Origin: Reyranella humidisoli
Lineage (GTDB): Bacteria > Pseudomonadota > Alphaproteobacteria > Reyranellales > Reyranellaceae
Reading direction: 5' to 3'
DNA: 64,000 bases
Assembly (NCBI RefSeq): GCF_019039055.1
Contig: NZ_JAHOPB010000001.1
Coordinates: 1,984,001-2,048,000, forward strand
This document shows positions 7,831 to 16,151 of this stretch, piece after piece; the first letter of the stretch is position 1; the number at the start of each line of letters is the position of its first letter. The translations under genes were made by a program, and so were the position numbers. The notes below the pieces were generated by a model. It saw only the letters and a list, made by a program, of their open reading frames with translations. It was not told the origin of the DNA and did no database searches.

Positions 7831-8727
7831 ATGACGGGTCAATTGCTGGGCTTCGTGGGCGTGGGCCGGATGGGCGGGCCGATGGCGCACCGTCTGCTCG
7901 ATGCGGGCTACCGGCTCTGCGTCTACGACGTGTCGGAGGAGGCGACCGGGCCGCTGGTCGCACGCGGCGCCCAGCTCGCGGCCTCGCCGGCCGAGGTCGC
8001 GTCGATCGCCGAGGTGGTGCTGATGAGCCTGCCCACCCCCGCCATCGTGCGCGAGGTGGTGCTGGGCGGCAATGCGGGCATCATCAACGGCTCATCGATC
8101 CGCACCCTGATCGATCTCTCGACGACCGGCCCCGGTGTCGCCAGCGAAGTCGCGGCGAGACTTGCCGAACGCGACATCGGCTGGGTCGATGCCCCGGTAA
8201 GCGGCGGCGTCACGGGCGCGAAAGCCGGCACGCTCGCCGTCATGGTGTCGTGCCCGACGCCGACCTATCAGGCGCTGCAGCCGGTGCTGAAGACCTTCGG
8301 CAAGCTCTTCCATACCGGCGAGAAGCCCGGCCTCGCGCAGACGGCGAAGCTCGCCAACAACATGCTGGCCGCGACCGCGCTGGTGGCCACCTCCGAGGCG
8401 ATGGCGATGGGCGTGAAGGCCGGCCTCGATCCGAAGGTGCTGATCGACATCATCAACGTGTCGAGCGGGCGCAACAGCGCCAGCCAGGACAAGTTCCCGC
8501 GCGCCGTGCTGCCGGGCACCTTCGACTTCGGCTTCGCCACCGCGCTGTCGCACAAGGATGTGCGCCTCTGCCTCGACGAGGCGCAGAACATGGGCGTGCC
8601 CATGCTGGTGGGCGCGGCGGTGCTCGAAATGCTCGCCGTCACCAAGGCGCGGTTCGGTCCCGACTCCGACTTCACCATGGTGGCGAAGGTTCTCGAGGAG
8701 TGGGCCGGCGTCGAGATCCGCGGCTGA
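7831..8727 (+). CDS. NAD-binding beta-hydroxyacid dehydrogenase (3-hydroxyisobutyrate / tartronate semialdehyde reductase family)
   Basis: 298-residue oxidoreductase. Rossmann motif GFVGVGRMGGPMAHRLL near residue 6, substrate-binding DLSTTGP and DAPVSGG segments, and catalytic Lys in TAKLANN. I chose the ATG at 7831, 8 bp after GGAGGA; an ATG six bases upstream is too close to that site. It is divergent from the LacI-type repressor and shares its operator, so it probably reduces or oxidises an intermediate of the same pathway as the SDR. The exact substrate is unknown. Confidence 0.88.
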   Translation: MTGQLLGFVGVGRMGGPMAHRLLDAGYRLCVYDVSEEATGPLVARGAQLAASPAEVASIAEVVLMSLPTPAIVREVVLGGNAGIINGSSIRTLIDLSTTGPGVASEVAARLAERDIGWVDAPVSGGVTGAKAGTLAVMVSCPTPTYQALQPVLKTFGKLFHTGEKPGLAQTAKLANNMLAATALVATSEAMAMGVKAGLDPKVLIDIINVSSGRNSASQDKFPRAVLPGTFDFGFATALSHKDVRLCLDEAQNMGVPMLVGAAVLEMLAVTKARFGPDSDFTMVAKVLEEWAGVEIRG

Positions 8728-8744
8728 CCTGCGGCGGTCCGAAA

Positions 8745-9275
8745 TCAAGCCGGAACGTAGGTCAGCCTGATCACGTCCTCGTCGATACGGTCATGGGACA
8801 CGAGACGGAGCGGCGGGCGCGGGCCTGCGAAGTAGGGCGTGCCGTGGCCCAGCACCACGGGGTGCAGGTAGATCCGGTACTCGTCGATCAGGCCGAGTTC
8901 GGTGAGGCTCTTCGCCAGGGTCGGGCCGGCGACCTCGATGTCGCCGTCGCGCTCGTCCTTCAGCCTGCGGATGGTGCGTTCCAGATCGTCGCGGATGAGC
9001 GTGGCGTTGGGACCGACCGATTCCAGCGAGCGCGAGACGACCCATTTCGGCTGCCGCCGCCACGCCGCAGCAAAGGCGCGGCGCTCGTCGTCCCAGTCGG
9101 GCTGATCGTCGTCCCAGTACCGCATCAGCTCATAGACGTGGCGGCCGTAGAGACTGCCGGCCTGCCCTTCCGCCTCCTCGATGAAATGGCGGAAGAGCGC
9201 GGCACTCGGCCCGAACGACAGGTGGTCGACATAGCCGTCCAGAGAGTTGTTCATGCCGAAGACGAGCCGCGCCAT
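8745..9275 (-). CDS. Dihydrofolate reductase / RibD C-terminal domain family protein
   Basis: A 176-residue protein of the YyaP/YwjB-like reductase family. It shows ARLVFGMNNSLDGYVD at the start, GRHVYELM, KWVVSRSL, the nucleotide-binding DIEVAGPTLAKSLTELGLIDEY (written here as family core), and HPVVLGHGTPYF. Family members are predicted NADPH reductases of pterin-like or unknown substrates. GAGGAAG precedes the ATG at 9275; the six-residue longer form lacks a site. It is convergent with the dehydrogenase at 8727, 17 bp away. Confidence 0.88.
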   Translation of the reverse strand: MARLVFGMNNSLDGYVDHLSFGPSAALFRHFIEEAEGQAGSLYGRHVYELMRYWDDDQPDWDDERRAFAAAWRRQPKWVVSRSLESVGPNATLIRDDLERTIRRLKDERDGDIEVAGPTLAKSLTELGLIDEYRIYLHPVVLGHGTPYFAGPRPPLRLVSHDRIDEDVIRLTYVPA

Positions 9276-9298
9276 CCTGCTTCCTCTCCTCAAGTGAT

Positions 9299-10165
9299 TC
9301 AGCTCTTCGAGCGTCTGCGAGTCGACAATTGTGAAAATGTGCTCCGCAGGGCCCCCAGGATCGGGTCGGCAAGTCGCAAGAAGTTGCCGGACGAATCGCC
9401 GGCGTCCTGGCCGCCGAGAGACGGCTGGAAACGCGACAGGAATTCCCGAATGACGATCCTGCCGTAGGCGTCGTTCAAATGAATCCAGTCGGGCTTCGTC
9501 CAGGTCGGATGACGATACTTGTCCTTCGACAGAAGCGGCGAGGCGAGAGTAGCCTTGGGTTGCTCGAGGAGGATCAGATTTCCAGTGGCCAGTCGGCGGC
9601 AGGCCTCATCATAGGCCGCGCGAAGAGCCGGCGCATCGATCGCTTGGGCGGCCATTTCAATGTCCTCCGGCGGCTTGTCCAACGTCAGGACGACCTCGGC
9701 GGGGGCAGGGGTGGGCGCCAGCCAGATCGACTTGTCAGTGATCTGACGGAGCTTGCCGACGAGGGCCATTGCCGCCGAGGCCTTCAGCCGGTCGCAAACG
9801 ACATCCAGGAAACAGGCATCGGAAACCAGTAGAAACCTGCCTTGCTCCCCCTTGTGAGAGTCGGCCCGCCATCCTGAGTAGAGCGAGGTGGCGGCCCTCA
9901 CCTCGCATCCCAGGCCCACGACGCAAAACGCGTCGTAGTCGGCAACGACCATCTCACGTCGGCCGCCAGAGGTCCTCTTGACCCATCGCGCGACGTCCTC
10001 GTTCGTGAACACGAGTCTGTCGCCTTGCGGTTCGCAGTGCGCAAATGGCGCTCCCGGTGCGGCGAAAAAAATGAACTCGACGCCCGGATAGGCCTTGCCG
10101 AGCGATGTCCAGGCGCGCTTCCAGTTAAAGATATGAGAATTGCCCAGCAGGGCAACGCGGATCAT
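9299..10165 (-). CDS. SGNH-hydrolase-like protein paired with the GSCFA gene
   Basis: A 288-residue protein starting MIRVALLGNSHIFNW, where GNSH resembles the block I nucleophile region of SGNH/GDSL proteins. VVGLGCEV and a late WIHLNDAYG look like later blocks. No signal peptide or membrane segment is evident. The start at 10165 overlaps the stop of the GSCFA gene (ATGA), so the two are translated together. GSCFA proteins are also SGNH-like, and the pair may act on cell-surface glycans or O-acyl groups. Function is inferred from fold-like motifs only. Confidence 0.6.
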   Translation of the reverse strand: MIRVALLGNSHIFNWKRAWTSLGKAYPGVEFIFFAAPGAPFAHCEPQGDRLVFTNEDVARWVKRTSGGRREMVVADYDAFCVVGLGCEVRAATSLYSGWRADSHKGEQGRFLLVSDACFLDVVCDRLKASAAMALVGKLRQITDKSIWLAPTPAPAEVVLTLDKPPEDIEMAAQAIDAPALRAAYDEACRRLATGNLILLEQPKATLASPLLSKDKYRHPTWTKPDWIHLNDAYGRIVIREFLSRFQPSLGGQDAGDSSGNFLRLADPILGALRSTFSQLSTRRRSKS

Positions 10166-11238
10166 CGGGAGAACGCATCGAGGAGGATGTCCTCGCAAAC
10201 CGCCTCGGCAGCCCGATCCTCGGGCGTACGGCCCGCCGCACGGCCCTCGTCCTGCTCGCCCGCTGCGACAGGAGCCGATGCTTGCGCAAGGGCTGGTTGC
10301 GCGTCGAAGAAGATCCGCATGACCGCCTCCACGCCCGGCTCGGTGATCTGTCGGGCGTCATCCGAATGGAACACGCCTCGCGTCGAGGCGCTGGAGAGGA
10401 GGTCGAAGGACGGGAAGTAGTCGACGTTCTCGAATGTCTCGGCCAGCTTCCCGGCCACCGCACGCAGCACCGATTTCGAATAGGTCGTCGCGACGAGAAC
10501 GTGCTTGTCGCTGGCCGTGGCCGCGAGCGGAACCGGCGAGACGGTGAGCAGGAACTTCAGCCCGGGGTTCCGCTTCGTCGCGATCCGGTGGAACTTGACG
10601 AAGTCCTTGTACACATCGAGGAAATCGAAGTTCCGGAAGGCGTGCACTTCGGGTCGATAGGAGCCGGCGATCGTACCTGGTGCGGTGGGATACACCGTGC
10701 CCGACTCCGCGTGGGTCCAGGCTTCCGTCAGGCCGAGGGTGAAGACGAAGACATCTGTCTTGGCGAACAGGCGTCGCACCTGGGCGAGATGCTGCTGGCG
10801 GTGTCGCTGCACGGCCTTGGCGGAAGGCAATCCCCCGGGTTCGACCCCGATCCGCATCGCATCGAAGAAGCGGCCGTTCCGTTCCCAGACGGCATCGGAC
10901 GGCGCGAACCGGCCAAGGGCTTCCTCGGTGAGCTGCAGGAGATGGCGAACCGTGTAGATGTTGCCATATCGCGCCGAATAGATGCCGTAGCCATACTTCA
11001 TGGCGTTGGCCGCAGACAGCCCGAGGGGGGGCGGCTCGAGGTCGACGACGGCGGCGTTCCTCGCGCGCAGATATCGGGAGATATGCTGGGCGAAGCAGCT
11101 GCCCGCTGTCGCAATGCGCGTATCGGGGGCGAAATGGAACTTCGGCTGCCACAACCCGGAGACGGTCTCGGGAGACCGCCCGGAGACGGCTCCCTTCCAG
11201 AAGCTTCGGGAAGGGAGGTCGGAGTATGGTGAAATCAT
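10162..11238 (-). CDS. GSCFA domain-containing protein
   Basis: A 358-residue protein with the defining AGSCFAQHISRYL motif (about residues 45-57), then MKYGYGIYSARYGNIYT, FVFTLGLTEAW and FLLTVSPVPLAAT, which are the conserved GSCFA blocks. The family is SGNH-hydrolase-like and often lies near polysaccharide or capsule genes; substrate unknown. The C-terminal tail (after about 310) is low-complexity, Ala- and Glu-rich. The first gene of a two-gene unit with the overlapping SGNH-like partner. Confidence 0.88.
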   Translation of the reverse strand: MISPYSDLPSRSFWKGAVSGRSPETVSGLWQPKFHFAPDTRIATAGSCFAQHISRYLRARNAAVVDLEPPPLGLSAANAMKYGYGIYSARYGNIYTVRHLLQLTEEALGRFAPSDAVWERNGRFFDAMRIGVEPGGLPSAKAVQRHRQQHLAQVRRLFAKTDVFVFTLGLTEAWTHAESGTVYPTAPGTIAGSYRPEVHAFRNFDFLDVYKDFVKFHRIATKRNPGLKFLLTVSPVPLAATASDKHVLVATTYSKSVLRAVAGKLAETFENVDYFPSFDLLSSASTRGVFHSDDARQITEPGVEAVMRIFFDAQPALAQASAPVAAGEQDEGRAAGRTPEDRAAEAVCEDILLDAFSR

Positions 11239-11288
11239 CGGGCGACTCGAGCTCGTTCGGATTGCACCTTGTTCGTCGCCCCGGGGCC

Positions 11289-12104
11289 CTAGTCCAGCCG
11301 GACGCTGATGCCTTCCAGTCCCTTACCCGAGGCGGGATAGCGCGTCATCACCTCGGCATCGTGGCCGGGAATCACCATCTCCACGCGGCCATCGGCCAGC
11401 TTCTTGAGTTTGTCGTAGCCCGCCAGCATGTCGGCGACCGAGTAGACGATCGAGAATAGCTTGTCGTTGTTGACGCCCCAGAAATAGTGGCTGGCGTCGG
11501 AGGCCAGCACGAGCCAGCCGTTGCGCGTGTTGATGCGCACCGACTGGATGCCGGCGGTGTGGCCGCCGATCAGGTGCAGCGAGATGCCGGGCTGCAGCTC
11601 CTCGTCGCCGTCGTGGAACACCAGCCGGCCGCCGTAGAGCGCGCGCACCATGCCCACGATGTCCTCGCACTCGTAGGCGTGGCGGAACGGTCCCTTGCAC
11701 ATGTGCCGGCCGGTCGCGAAGTTCATCTCCTTGTCCTGGAGATGGAAGCGCGCCTTGGGGAAGCGGTCCCAGTTGCCGATATGGTCGTAGTGGAGATGGG
11801 TGACGATGACGTCCTCGACGTCCTTCGCGTCGACCCCGACCTCGCCGAGGAGATCGGCCGGGTTCTTCTTCACCTCGCGGCCGCGCTGCTTGCCGACCGT
11901 GGCATTGAAGCCGGTGTCGATCACGATGGGCTTGCCGCCGATCGTGCGATGACCGTTCTCGTCCAGCGGGATCGCCACCCAGACGAAATAGTCCATCGGG
12001 AAGTCGGCATCGTGCGGGTCGGGATTGATCTGTACTTCCCATGCCTTGCGCGGCAGGTGGGCATACTTGACCGCATGCACCTCGTAGATGGGCGTCGAAC
12101 GCAT
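11289..12104 (-). CDS. Metallo-beta-lactamase-fold hydrolase, N-acyl homoserine lactonase-like
   Basis: 271 residues with the MBL zinc motif THLHYDHIGNW (about 103-113), a following His in LIGGHTAGIQ, an Asp in LASDASHYF and a C-terminal IPGHDAEV. The layout matches the AttM/AiiA-like lactonase branch, which opens the lactone ring of quorum signals, although relatives hydrolyse other lactones or esters. AAGGA lies before the ATG. No luxI/luxR genes are nearby, so a quorum-quenching role is only a possibility. Confidence 0.85.
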   Translation of the reverse strand: MRSTPIYEVHAVKYAHLPRKAWEVQINPDPHDADFPMDYFVWVAIPLDENGHRTIGGKPIVIDTGFNATVGKQRGREVKKNPADLLGEVGVDAKDVEDVIVTHLHYDHIGNWDRFPKARFHLQDKEMNFATGRHMCKGPFRHAYECEDIVGMVRALYGGRLVFHDGDEELQPGISLHLIGGHTAGIQSVRINTRNGWLVLASDASHYFWGVNNDKLFSIVYSVADMLAGYDKLKKLADGRVEMVIPGHDAEVMTRYPASGKGLEGISVRLD

Positions 12105-12228
12105 CTTTGTTTCCTTCCCGGCGGGTTCGTTGCCGGACCCTAGCGCGCCGGCCGGCTCGGGCGCTATAGTCGCGTCATGGCCCGCACGGACCTCCTTGTC
12201 GTCATGAAGGCACGGCGAATTAGCACCG

Positions 12229-12247
12229 CGGTTTGCACTGCAAACCG
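12229..12247. repeat. Perfect 8-bp inverted repeat with 3-base loop
   Basis: CGGTTTGC and GCAAACCG flank ACT, 45 bp upstream of the small ACT-like gene. It could be an operator or an RNA hairpin in that gene's leader. It also resembles a tRNA-Cys anticodon arm, but no surrounding cloverleaf forms. Confidence 0.5.
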
Positions 12248-12291
12248 TTGCGTTGCCGCGTTCGCCAGTCTCTCGTCCAAGGAATCGTCCG

Positions 12292-12546
12292 ATGTCCGCC
12301 GTTCTCTCCCTGAAGCGCAGTAATTCCGCCGTCCGTTATTGTTTCGAGGCCGACGCCGAGCCCGGCGTGTTGCCGCGCGCGCTCGAACTGATCGCCAAGC
12401 GCGGTCTCGTCCCCGCCCGTGTCTTCGCGCAGGCCGACGGCGATGGACTCAACGTCGAGATCGAAGTCGAAGGGCTGGAGCCCGCGGTCGCCGAACATGT
12501 CGGCCGCTCGCTCGGCCAGATCGTCGGCGTGCGGCAGGTGTTCTGA
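12292..12546 (+). CDS. Small ACT-like domain protein
   Basis: An 84-residue protein whose predicted pattern (VRYCFEADAEPGVLPRALEL, then a beta strand VPARVFAQADG, then LNVEIEVEGLEPAVAEHVG) has the beta-alpha-beta form and EPGVLPR turn of ACT domains, as in acetolactate synthase small subunits. AAGGA is 10 bp before the ATG. ACT domains bind amino acids and regulate metabolic enzymes; the partner is not evident here, so the role is unknown. Confidence 0.7.
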   Translation: MSAVLSLKRSNSAVRYCFEADAEPGVLPRALELIAKRGLVPARVFAQADGDGLNVEIEVEGLEPAVAEHVGRSLGQIVGVRQVF

Positions 12547-12550
12547 TCAA

Positions 12551-12680
12551 TCCCGCCTCCCCCGTCAGCGGGGGAGGTGTCGACGTCTTACATCGACGGA
12601 GGGGTCATGCGCGGCGCGGGTCATATGACCCCTCCGCCCGCGCAGACGCGGGCACCTCCCCATTTGAATGGGGAGGTGAG
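12551..12680. repeat. Cluster of GC-rich palindromes between convergent genes
   Basis: Three nested hairpins lie side by side: CCTCCCCCGT/GCGGGGGAGG near 12556-12579, GGAGGGGTCAT/ATGACCCCTCC about 12598-12635, and CACCTCCCCATT/AATGGGGAGGTG at about 12653-12678. Outer parts also pair (CCTCCC...GGGAGG). The block has the look of a dispersed intergenic repeat and would terminate transcription from both sides. Confidence 0.75.
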
Positions 12681-12688
12681 TCTTCACT

Positions 12689-13684
12689 TCATTCCGTGAA
12701 GGTGATCTTGTTGTCGCGGATCACCTTGCCCCAGGTCTCGACCTCGCCCTTGGCGAAGGTGTCCATCTGGGCGGGCGTCCAGTCCTTCAGCACGACGCCG
12801 AGCTGGTTGGCGCGGGCGACGATGGCTTCCATCTTGCCAACCTTGCGCATCGCGGCGTTGAGCTTGTCGACGATCGGCTGCGGCGTGCCGGCCGGCGCGA
12901 ACAGCGCGAACCAGCCGTCGAGGATGAAGCCCGGCAGGCCCGCTTCGGCGGTCGTGGGAATGTCGGGGAACGCTGGCAGGCGCTTCTCGCTGGCCAGCGC
13001 CAGCGCCTTGAGGTTGCCGTTGCGGATGTGGCCGGACACGGCGGGCGGCGTCACGATCAGCAGCTCGACCTGGCCTGCCACGGTGTCGGCGGTGGCGGGG
13101 CCAGCGCCCTTGTAGGGGACGTGGATCAGGTCGAGGCCCGCCGCCTTGTTCAGCAGCACGCCGCCGAGATGCGGCACCGAGCCCGCGCCCACCGAGGCGT
13201 AGTTCAGCTTGCCGGGATTGGCCTTGGCGTAGGCGATGAAGCTCTTGAGATCGTCGACCGGCACCTTCTTGGCGACGACGATGACGTGCGGCGCCACCGC
13301 GCCCATCGCGACGCCCACGAAATCGTCGGGCTTCCAGTTGAGGTCCTTGATCAGCGCCGGGTTGGCCGAGTGATAGGCCGAATACTGCATCAGCAGCGTG
13401 TAGCCGTCGGGCTTGGCGCGGGCGACGATGGCCGTGCCGATGTTGCCGTTGCCGCCGCCCTTGTTGTCGACGATCACCTGCACGCCCAGCTCCTGGCTCA
13501 GCAGGTCGGAATAGAGACGCGTGACGAGATCGGTGCCGCCGCCCGGCGGGGCCGGCACCACCATGGTGATCGGCTTGTCGGGATAGGTCGAGGCCTGCGC
13601 GAACGCGGGGGCACGGGCGGCCCCGGCGAGGGCGGTGGTGGCGGTCGTGGCGGATGCGAGAGCGACGAAGCTGCGGCGTTTCAT
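12689..13684 (-). CDS. Bug/TctC-family tripartite tricarboxylate transporter receptor
   Basis: Periplasmic binding protein of 331 residues with a signal peptide (MKRRSFVALASATTATTALA, then APAFAQ). Typical Bug features: YPDKPITMVVPAPPGGGTDL, DNKGGGNGNIGT, PDGYTLLM, LNYASVGAGSVPHL, DLIHVPYKGAGP and TTAEAGLPGF. These proteins bind small carboxylates and related compounds. The ATG overlaps the GST stop codon (ATGA), tying it to the GST and dehydrogenase genes upstream. No TctA/TctB membrane genes are present. Confidence 0.95.
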   Translation of the reverse strand: MKRRSFVALASATTATTALAGAARAPAFAQASTYPDKPITMVVPAPPGGGTDLVTRLYSDLLSQELGVQVIVDNKGGGNGNIGTAIVARAKPDGYTLLMQYSAYHSANPALIKDLNWKPDDFVGVAMGAVAPHVIVVAKKVPVDDLKSFIAYAKANPGKLNYASVGAGSVPHLGGVLLNKAAGLDLIHVPYKGAGPATADTVAGQVELLIVTPPAVSGHIRNGNLKALALASEKRLPAFPDIPTTAEAGLPGFILDGWFALFAPAGTPQPIVDKLNAAMRKVGKMEAIVARANQLGVVLKDWTPAQMDTFAKGEVETWGKVIRDNKITFTE

Positions 13685-14313
13685 GGGTAGTTCCTCCTCC
13701 AGGTTTCTGTCAGTTCCGGCCGTGCATCGGCCTTGCGCGCGATGGCGAATAGTTTGGGCGTCTCGATCTCGAACCAGCCGCGACGCGGGCGCCAGCGGGT
13801 CATGACGTCGAGATAGATGTCGAGGGCGGAGAAGCGCTCGCCCAGGAACCATGGCGCGCCGGCCTGGCTCTCGATCTGGCGCCACAGCCGCTGGGCATAG
13901 GCGTCGGTGGCGGCGCGGAACGGATCGCGCGCGTTGTTGACCGAGACGAAGCGCGACGGATCGTCGGCGTAGGTGAAGGTGGGATAGATGTTGGCCACCA
14001 GGAACACCAGCCAGCGCAGGAACTTCGCGCGTTCCGCGCTGCCCGCGGCCGGCACCAGCGAGTCGGTGCCGGTGATGTCGGCCAGCAGCAGCGTGATGGC
14101 GGCGCTCTCGCTCATGACCGTGCCGTCGGGCAGGACCAGGGTCGGCACCTGTGCCAGCGGGTTCACCTTCTCGAGCTTCGCCTTCGCGCCCGGCGTCTTG
14201 AACAGGTCCTCGACCGGCTCGAAGGTGAAGGGCAGTCCGTACCAGTCGAGCTGCGCCTCCACGATGGCCGAGCCCCAGCCGGGCCGGCCCCAGAGTGTGT
14301 ACCCGCCGCTCAT
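13681..14313 (-). CDS. Glutathione S-transferase family protein
   Basis: A 210-residue protein with an N-terminal thioredoxin-like domain (YTLWGRPGWGSAIVEAQL, then NPLAQVPTLVLPDG and the glutathione-contacting MSESAAITLLLAD) and an all-helical C-terminal domain with FSALDIYLDVMTRW. The usual catalytic Ser, Cys or Tyr position holds PGWGS. It lies in a minus-strand run dehydrogenase-GST-Bug, perhaps handling one substrate. 4-bp overlap with the Bug gene. Confidence 0.9.
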   Translation of the reverse strand: MSGGYTLWGRPGWGSAIVEAQLDWYGLPFTFEPVEDLFKTPGAKAKLEKVNPLAQVPTLVLPDGTVMSESAAITLLLADITGTDSLVPAAGSAERAKFLRWLVFLVANIYPTFTYADDPSRFVSVNNARDPFRAATDAYAQRLWRQIESQAGAPWFLGERFSALDIYLDVMTRWRPRRGWFEIETPKLFAIARKADARPELTETWRRNYP

Positions 14314-14333
14314 GCCGCGCGCCCCCGACCGGC

Positions 14334-15203
14334 TTACGGCTTCTGCAGCGGCTGGATCAGGCTCGACGTGTCCCAGCGCCCGCCGCCGCGCGCCTGCACG
14401 CGCTCGTAGAACTGGTCGACCAGCGCGACCAGCGGCATGGCGGCCTTCTGGCGCTTGCCCTCGGCCAGCGCGATGCCGAGATCCTTGCGCATCCAGTCGA
14501 CCGCGAAGCCGTAGTCGAACTTGCCGTTCACCATGTTCTGCCAGCGGTTCTCCATCTGCCAGCTCTGCGCCGCGCCCTTGGAGATGGCGCCCAGCGCCTT
14601 CTCCATGTCGAGCCCGGCGCGCTGGCCGAGGTTCAGCGCTTCGGCCAGGCCCTGCACGATGCCGGCGATGCACATCTGGTTCATCATCTTGGTGACCTGG
14701 CCGGCGCCCGGCGGGCCGATCAGCGTGACCGCCTTCGAGAAGGCGTCGGCCACCGGCTTGGCCTTGTCGAACGGGCCCTGCTCGCCGCCGCACATCACGG
14801 TGAGCTGGCCGTTCTCGGCGCCCGCCTGGCCGCCCGAGACCGGCGCGTCGATGAAGTCGATGCCGAGCTTCTTGCCCTCGGCATGGAGCTCGCGGGCGAT
14901 GTCGGCCGAGGCGGTGGTGTTGTCGAAGAAGATCGTGCCCTTGCCCATGCCGGCAAAGGCGCCGTCCGGACCCAGCACGACCGAGCGCAGGTCGTCGTCG
15001 TTGCCGACGCAGCAGAACACGATCTCCTGGCCGGCGGCGGCCTCGCGCGGCGTCTTCGCGGCCTTGCCCTTGTGCTTCTGCGTCCAGGCCTCGGCCTTGG
15101 CGAAGGTGCGGTTATAGACGGTGACCTCGTGACCCTTGGCGGCGAGATGCCCCGCCATCGGGAAGCCCATCACGCCCAGTCCCAGAAATGCCACCTTGGC
15201 CAT
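14334..15203 (-). CDS. NAD(P)-dependent beta-hydroxyacid dehydrogenase
   Basis: 289 residues, same family as the gene at 7831. Cofactor motif AFLGLGVMGFPMAGHL (residues 5-20), DNTTAS and DAPVSGGQAGAENGQL, catalytic Lys in VTKMMNQM. GGGAGAG precedes the ATG at 15203; a longer frame from 15254 has no supporting site. Likely reduces or oxidises a 3-hydroxy acid such as 3-hydroxyisobutyrate or tartronate semialdehyde. First of three co-directional genes with the GST and Bug receptor. Confidence 0.9.
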   Translation of the reverse strand: MAKVAFLGLGVMGFPMAGHLAAKGHEVTVYNRTFAKAEAWTQKHKGKAAKTPREAAAGQEIVFCCVGNDDDLRSVVLGPDGAFAGMGKGTIFFDNTTASADIARELHAEGKKLGIDFIDAPVSGGQAGAENGQLTVMCGGEQGPFDKAKPVADAFSKAVTLIGPPGAGQVTKMMNQMCIAGIVQGLAEALNLGQRAGLDMEKALGAISKGAAQSWQMENRWQNMVNGKFDYGFAVDWMRKDLGIALAEGKRQKAAMPLVALVDQFYERVQARGGGRWDTSSLIQPLQKP

Positions 15204-15310
15204 CGTTCTCTCCCGCGAAATTCCGTCCCTGTCCTGCAGGGCGGCGGCGATCATAGAGGCAAAATGGGACTGTGCCAGCCGGTGTGAAGTGGTTCGGGGT
15301 CAGCCCCGTG

Positions 15311-15523
15311 CTACTTCGCGTCCTCCGCCAGCGTGTGTGCCACGATGGCATTGGCATGCCCATGTCCCATTCCGTGGTCGCTCTTCAGCATCGCGACCAG
15401 TTCCATGTGTTTCGCCGGAAGGGCCTTCCGCACCAGGGCCTGCCACTCGCGGACGGGACGCCCGTACTTCTTCTCGATCGACGGAAAGTAGGAGGCCGGT
15501 CCCTTGACGACTTTATCGGTCAC
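15311..15523 (-). CDS. DUF4287 domain protein
   Basis: A 70-residue protein with the DUF4287 pattern GPASYFPSIEKKYGRPVREW, KHMELVAMLKSDHGMGHGHA and NAIVAHTLA. I chose the GTG at 15523 because GGAGGA lies 9 bp upstream; an ATG at 15586 would add a 21-residue low-complexity leader. Function unknown; such proteins are small and cytosolic and often occur beside DNA-binding or stress genes. Confidence 0.8.
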   Translation of the reverse strand: MTDKVVKGPASYFPSIEKKYGRPVREWQALVRKALPAKHMELVAMLKSDHGMGHGHANAIVAHTLAEDAK

Positions 15524-15606
15524 GATTGTTCTTCCTCCACTTTCGCTTTCCGGGGCAGGCGCCTTCGCGCGGCGATCCTCTGCCAAATCCCATCCACGCC
15601 GGCTTC

Positions 15607-16116
15607 TCAGTTCGGGCCCGGGCCGAGCTTCAGGTTGCGTTTCTCGATCTCGGGCCGGAGCTTGATCATCACCTCCGTCGCCGCCTTGAGCGCCATCGTC
15701 TGCGTCACGCTCATGGTCTCGGACAGGAGGGTCGGCATTTCCCGGATCACCTTGCGTCCCACCGGTGTGTCGTAGAAAGCGGCGATCTAAGCCAGGTCCT
15801 CGGCCGTGAAGCGCTGCGCATGGAGCGTGACGATGGCATCCATAAGCGCCGGCAGATACTTGGCGTACTCCGCGCGGATGAGATCGATCACTTCGCCGAT
15901 CTGCGCCGCACGGGCGGGATTGAACCTCTCCAGGGCGGGCCTTTGCGAATCCTCGACGGCCTTCGCGACCTGTAGGCCCAACTCGGCGGCGTTGGACCTT
16001 TCGAAGACGATCCGGGCCTGGGCCAGCGCGGCCGGATCGACGGGCTTCGCCTCCTGGGCCAGGGCGGTCGTCGCGAACGAAAAGGCGAGGGAGAGAAGCA
16101 GGGCGAGTCGACGCAT
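15607..16116 (-). pseudogene. DUF2059 family periplasmic protein, interrupted by an in-frame stop
   Basis: A signal peptide (MRRLALLLSLAFSFATTALA) and a DUF2059-type N-terminal half run to FTAEDLA, where TAG occurs at 15789-15787. The same frame continues without other stops as IAAFYDTPVGRKVIREMP and on to TGA at 15609-15607, restoring the conserved DUF2059 block FYxxPVGxK. The expected residue at the stop is Gln or similar (CAG to TAG is one change). The total of 170 codons is normal for the family. Either a recent nonsense mutation or a sequencing error; the protein would lose its core domain. Confidence 0.82.
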
Positions 16117-16151
16117 GGTTTCCTTCAATTCCAGAGGGCCCGCACGACGGT

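Noticed and set aside
12200..12275. Possible tRNA-Cys around the GCA-containing inverted repeat
   Set aside because: Only the anticodon-like arm pairs; no acceptor, D or T stems can be drawn.
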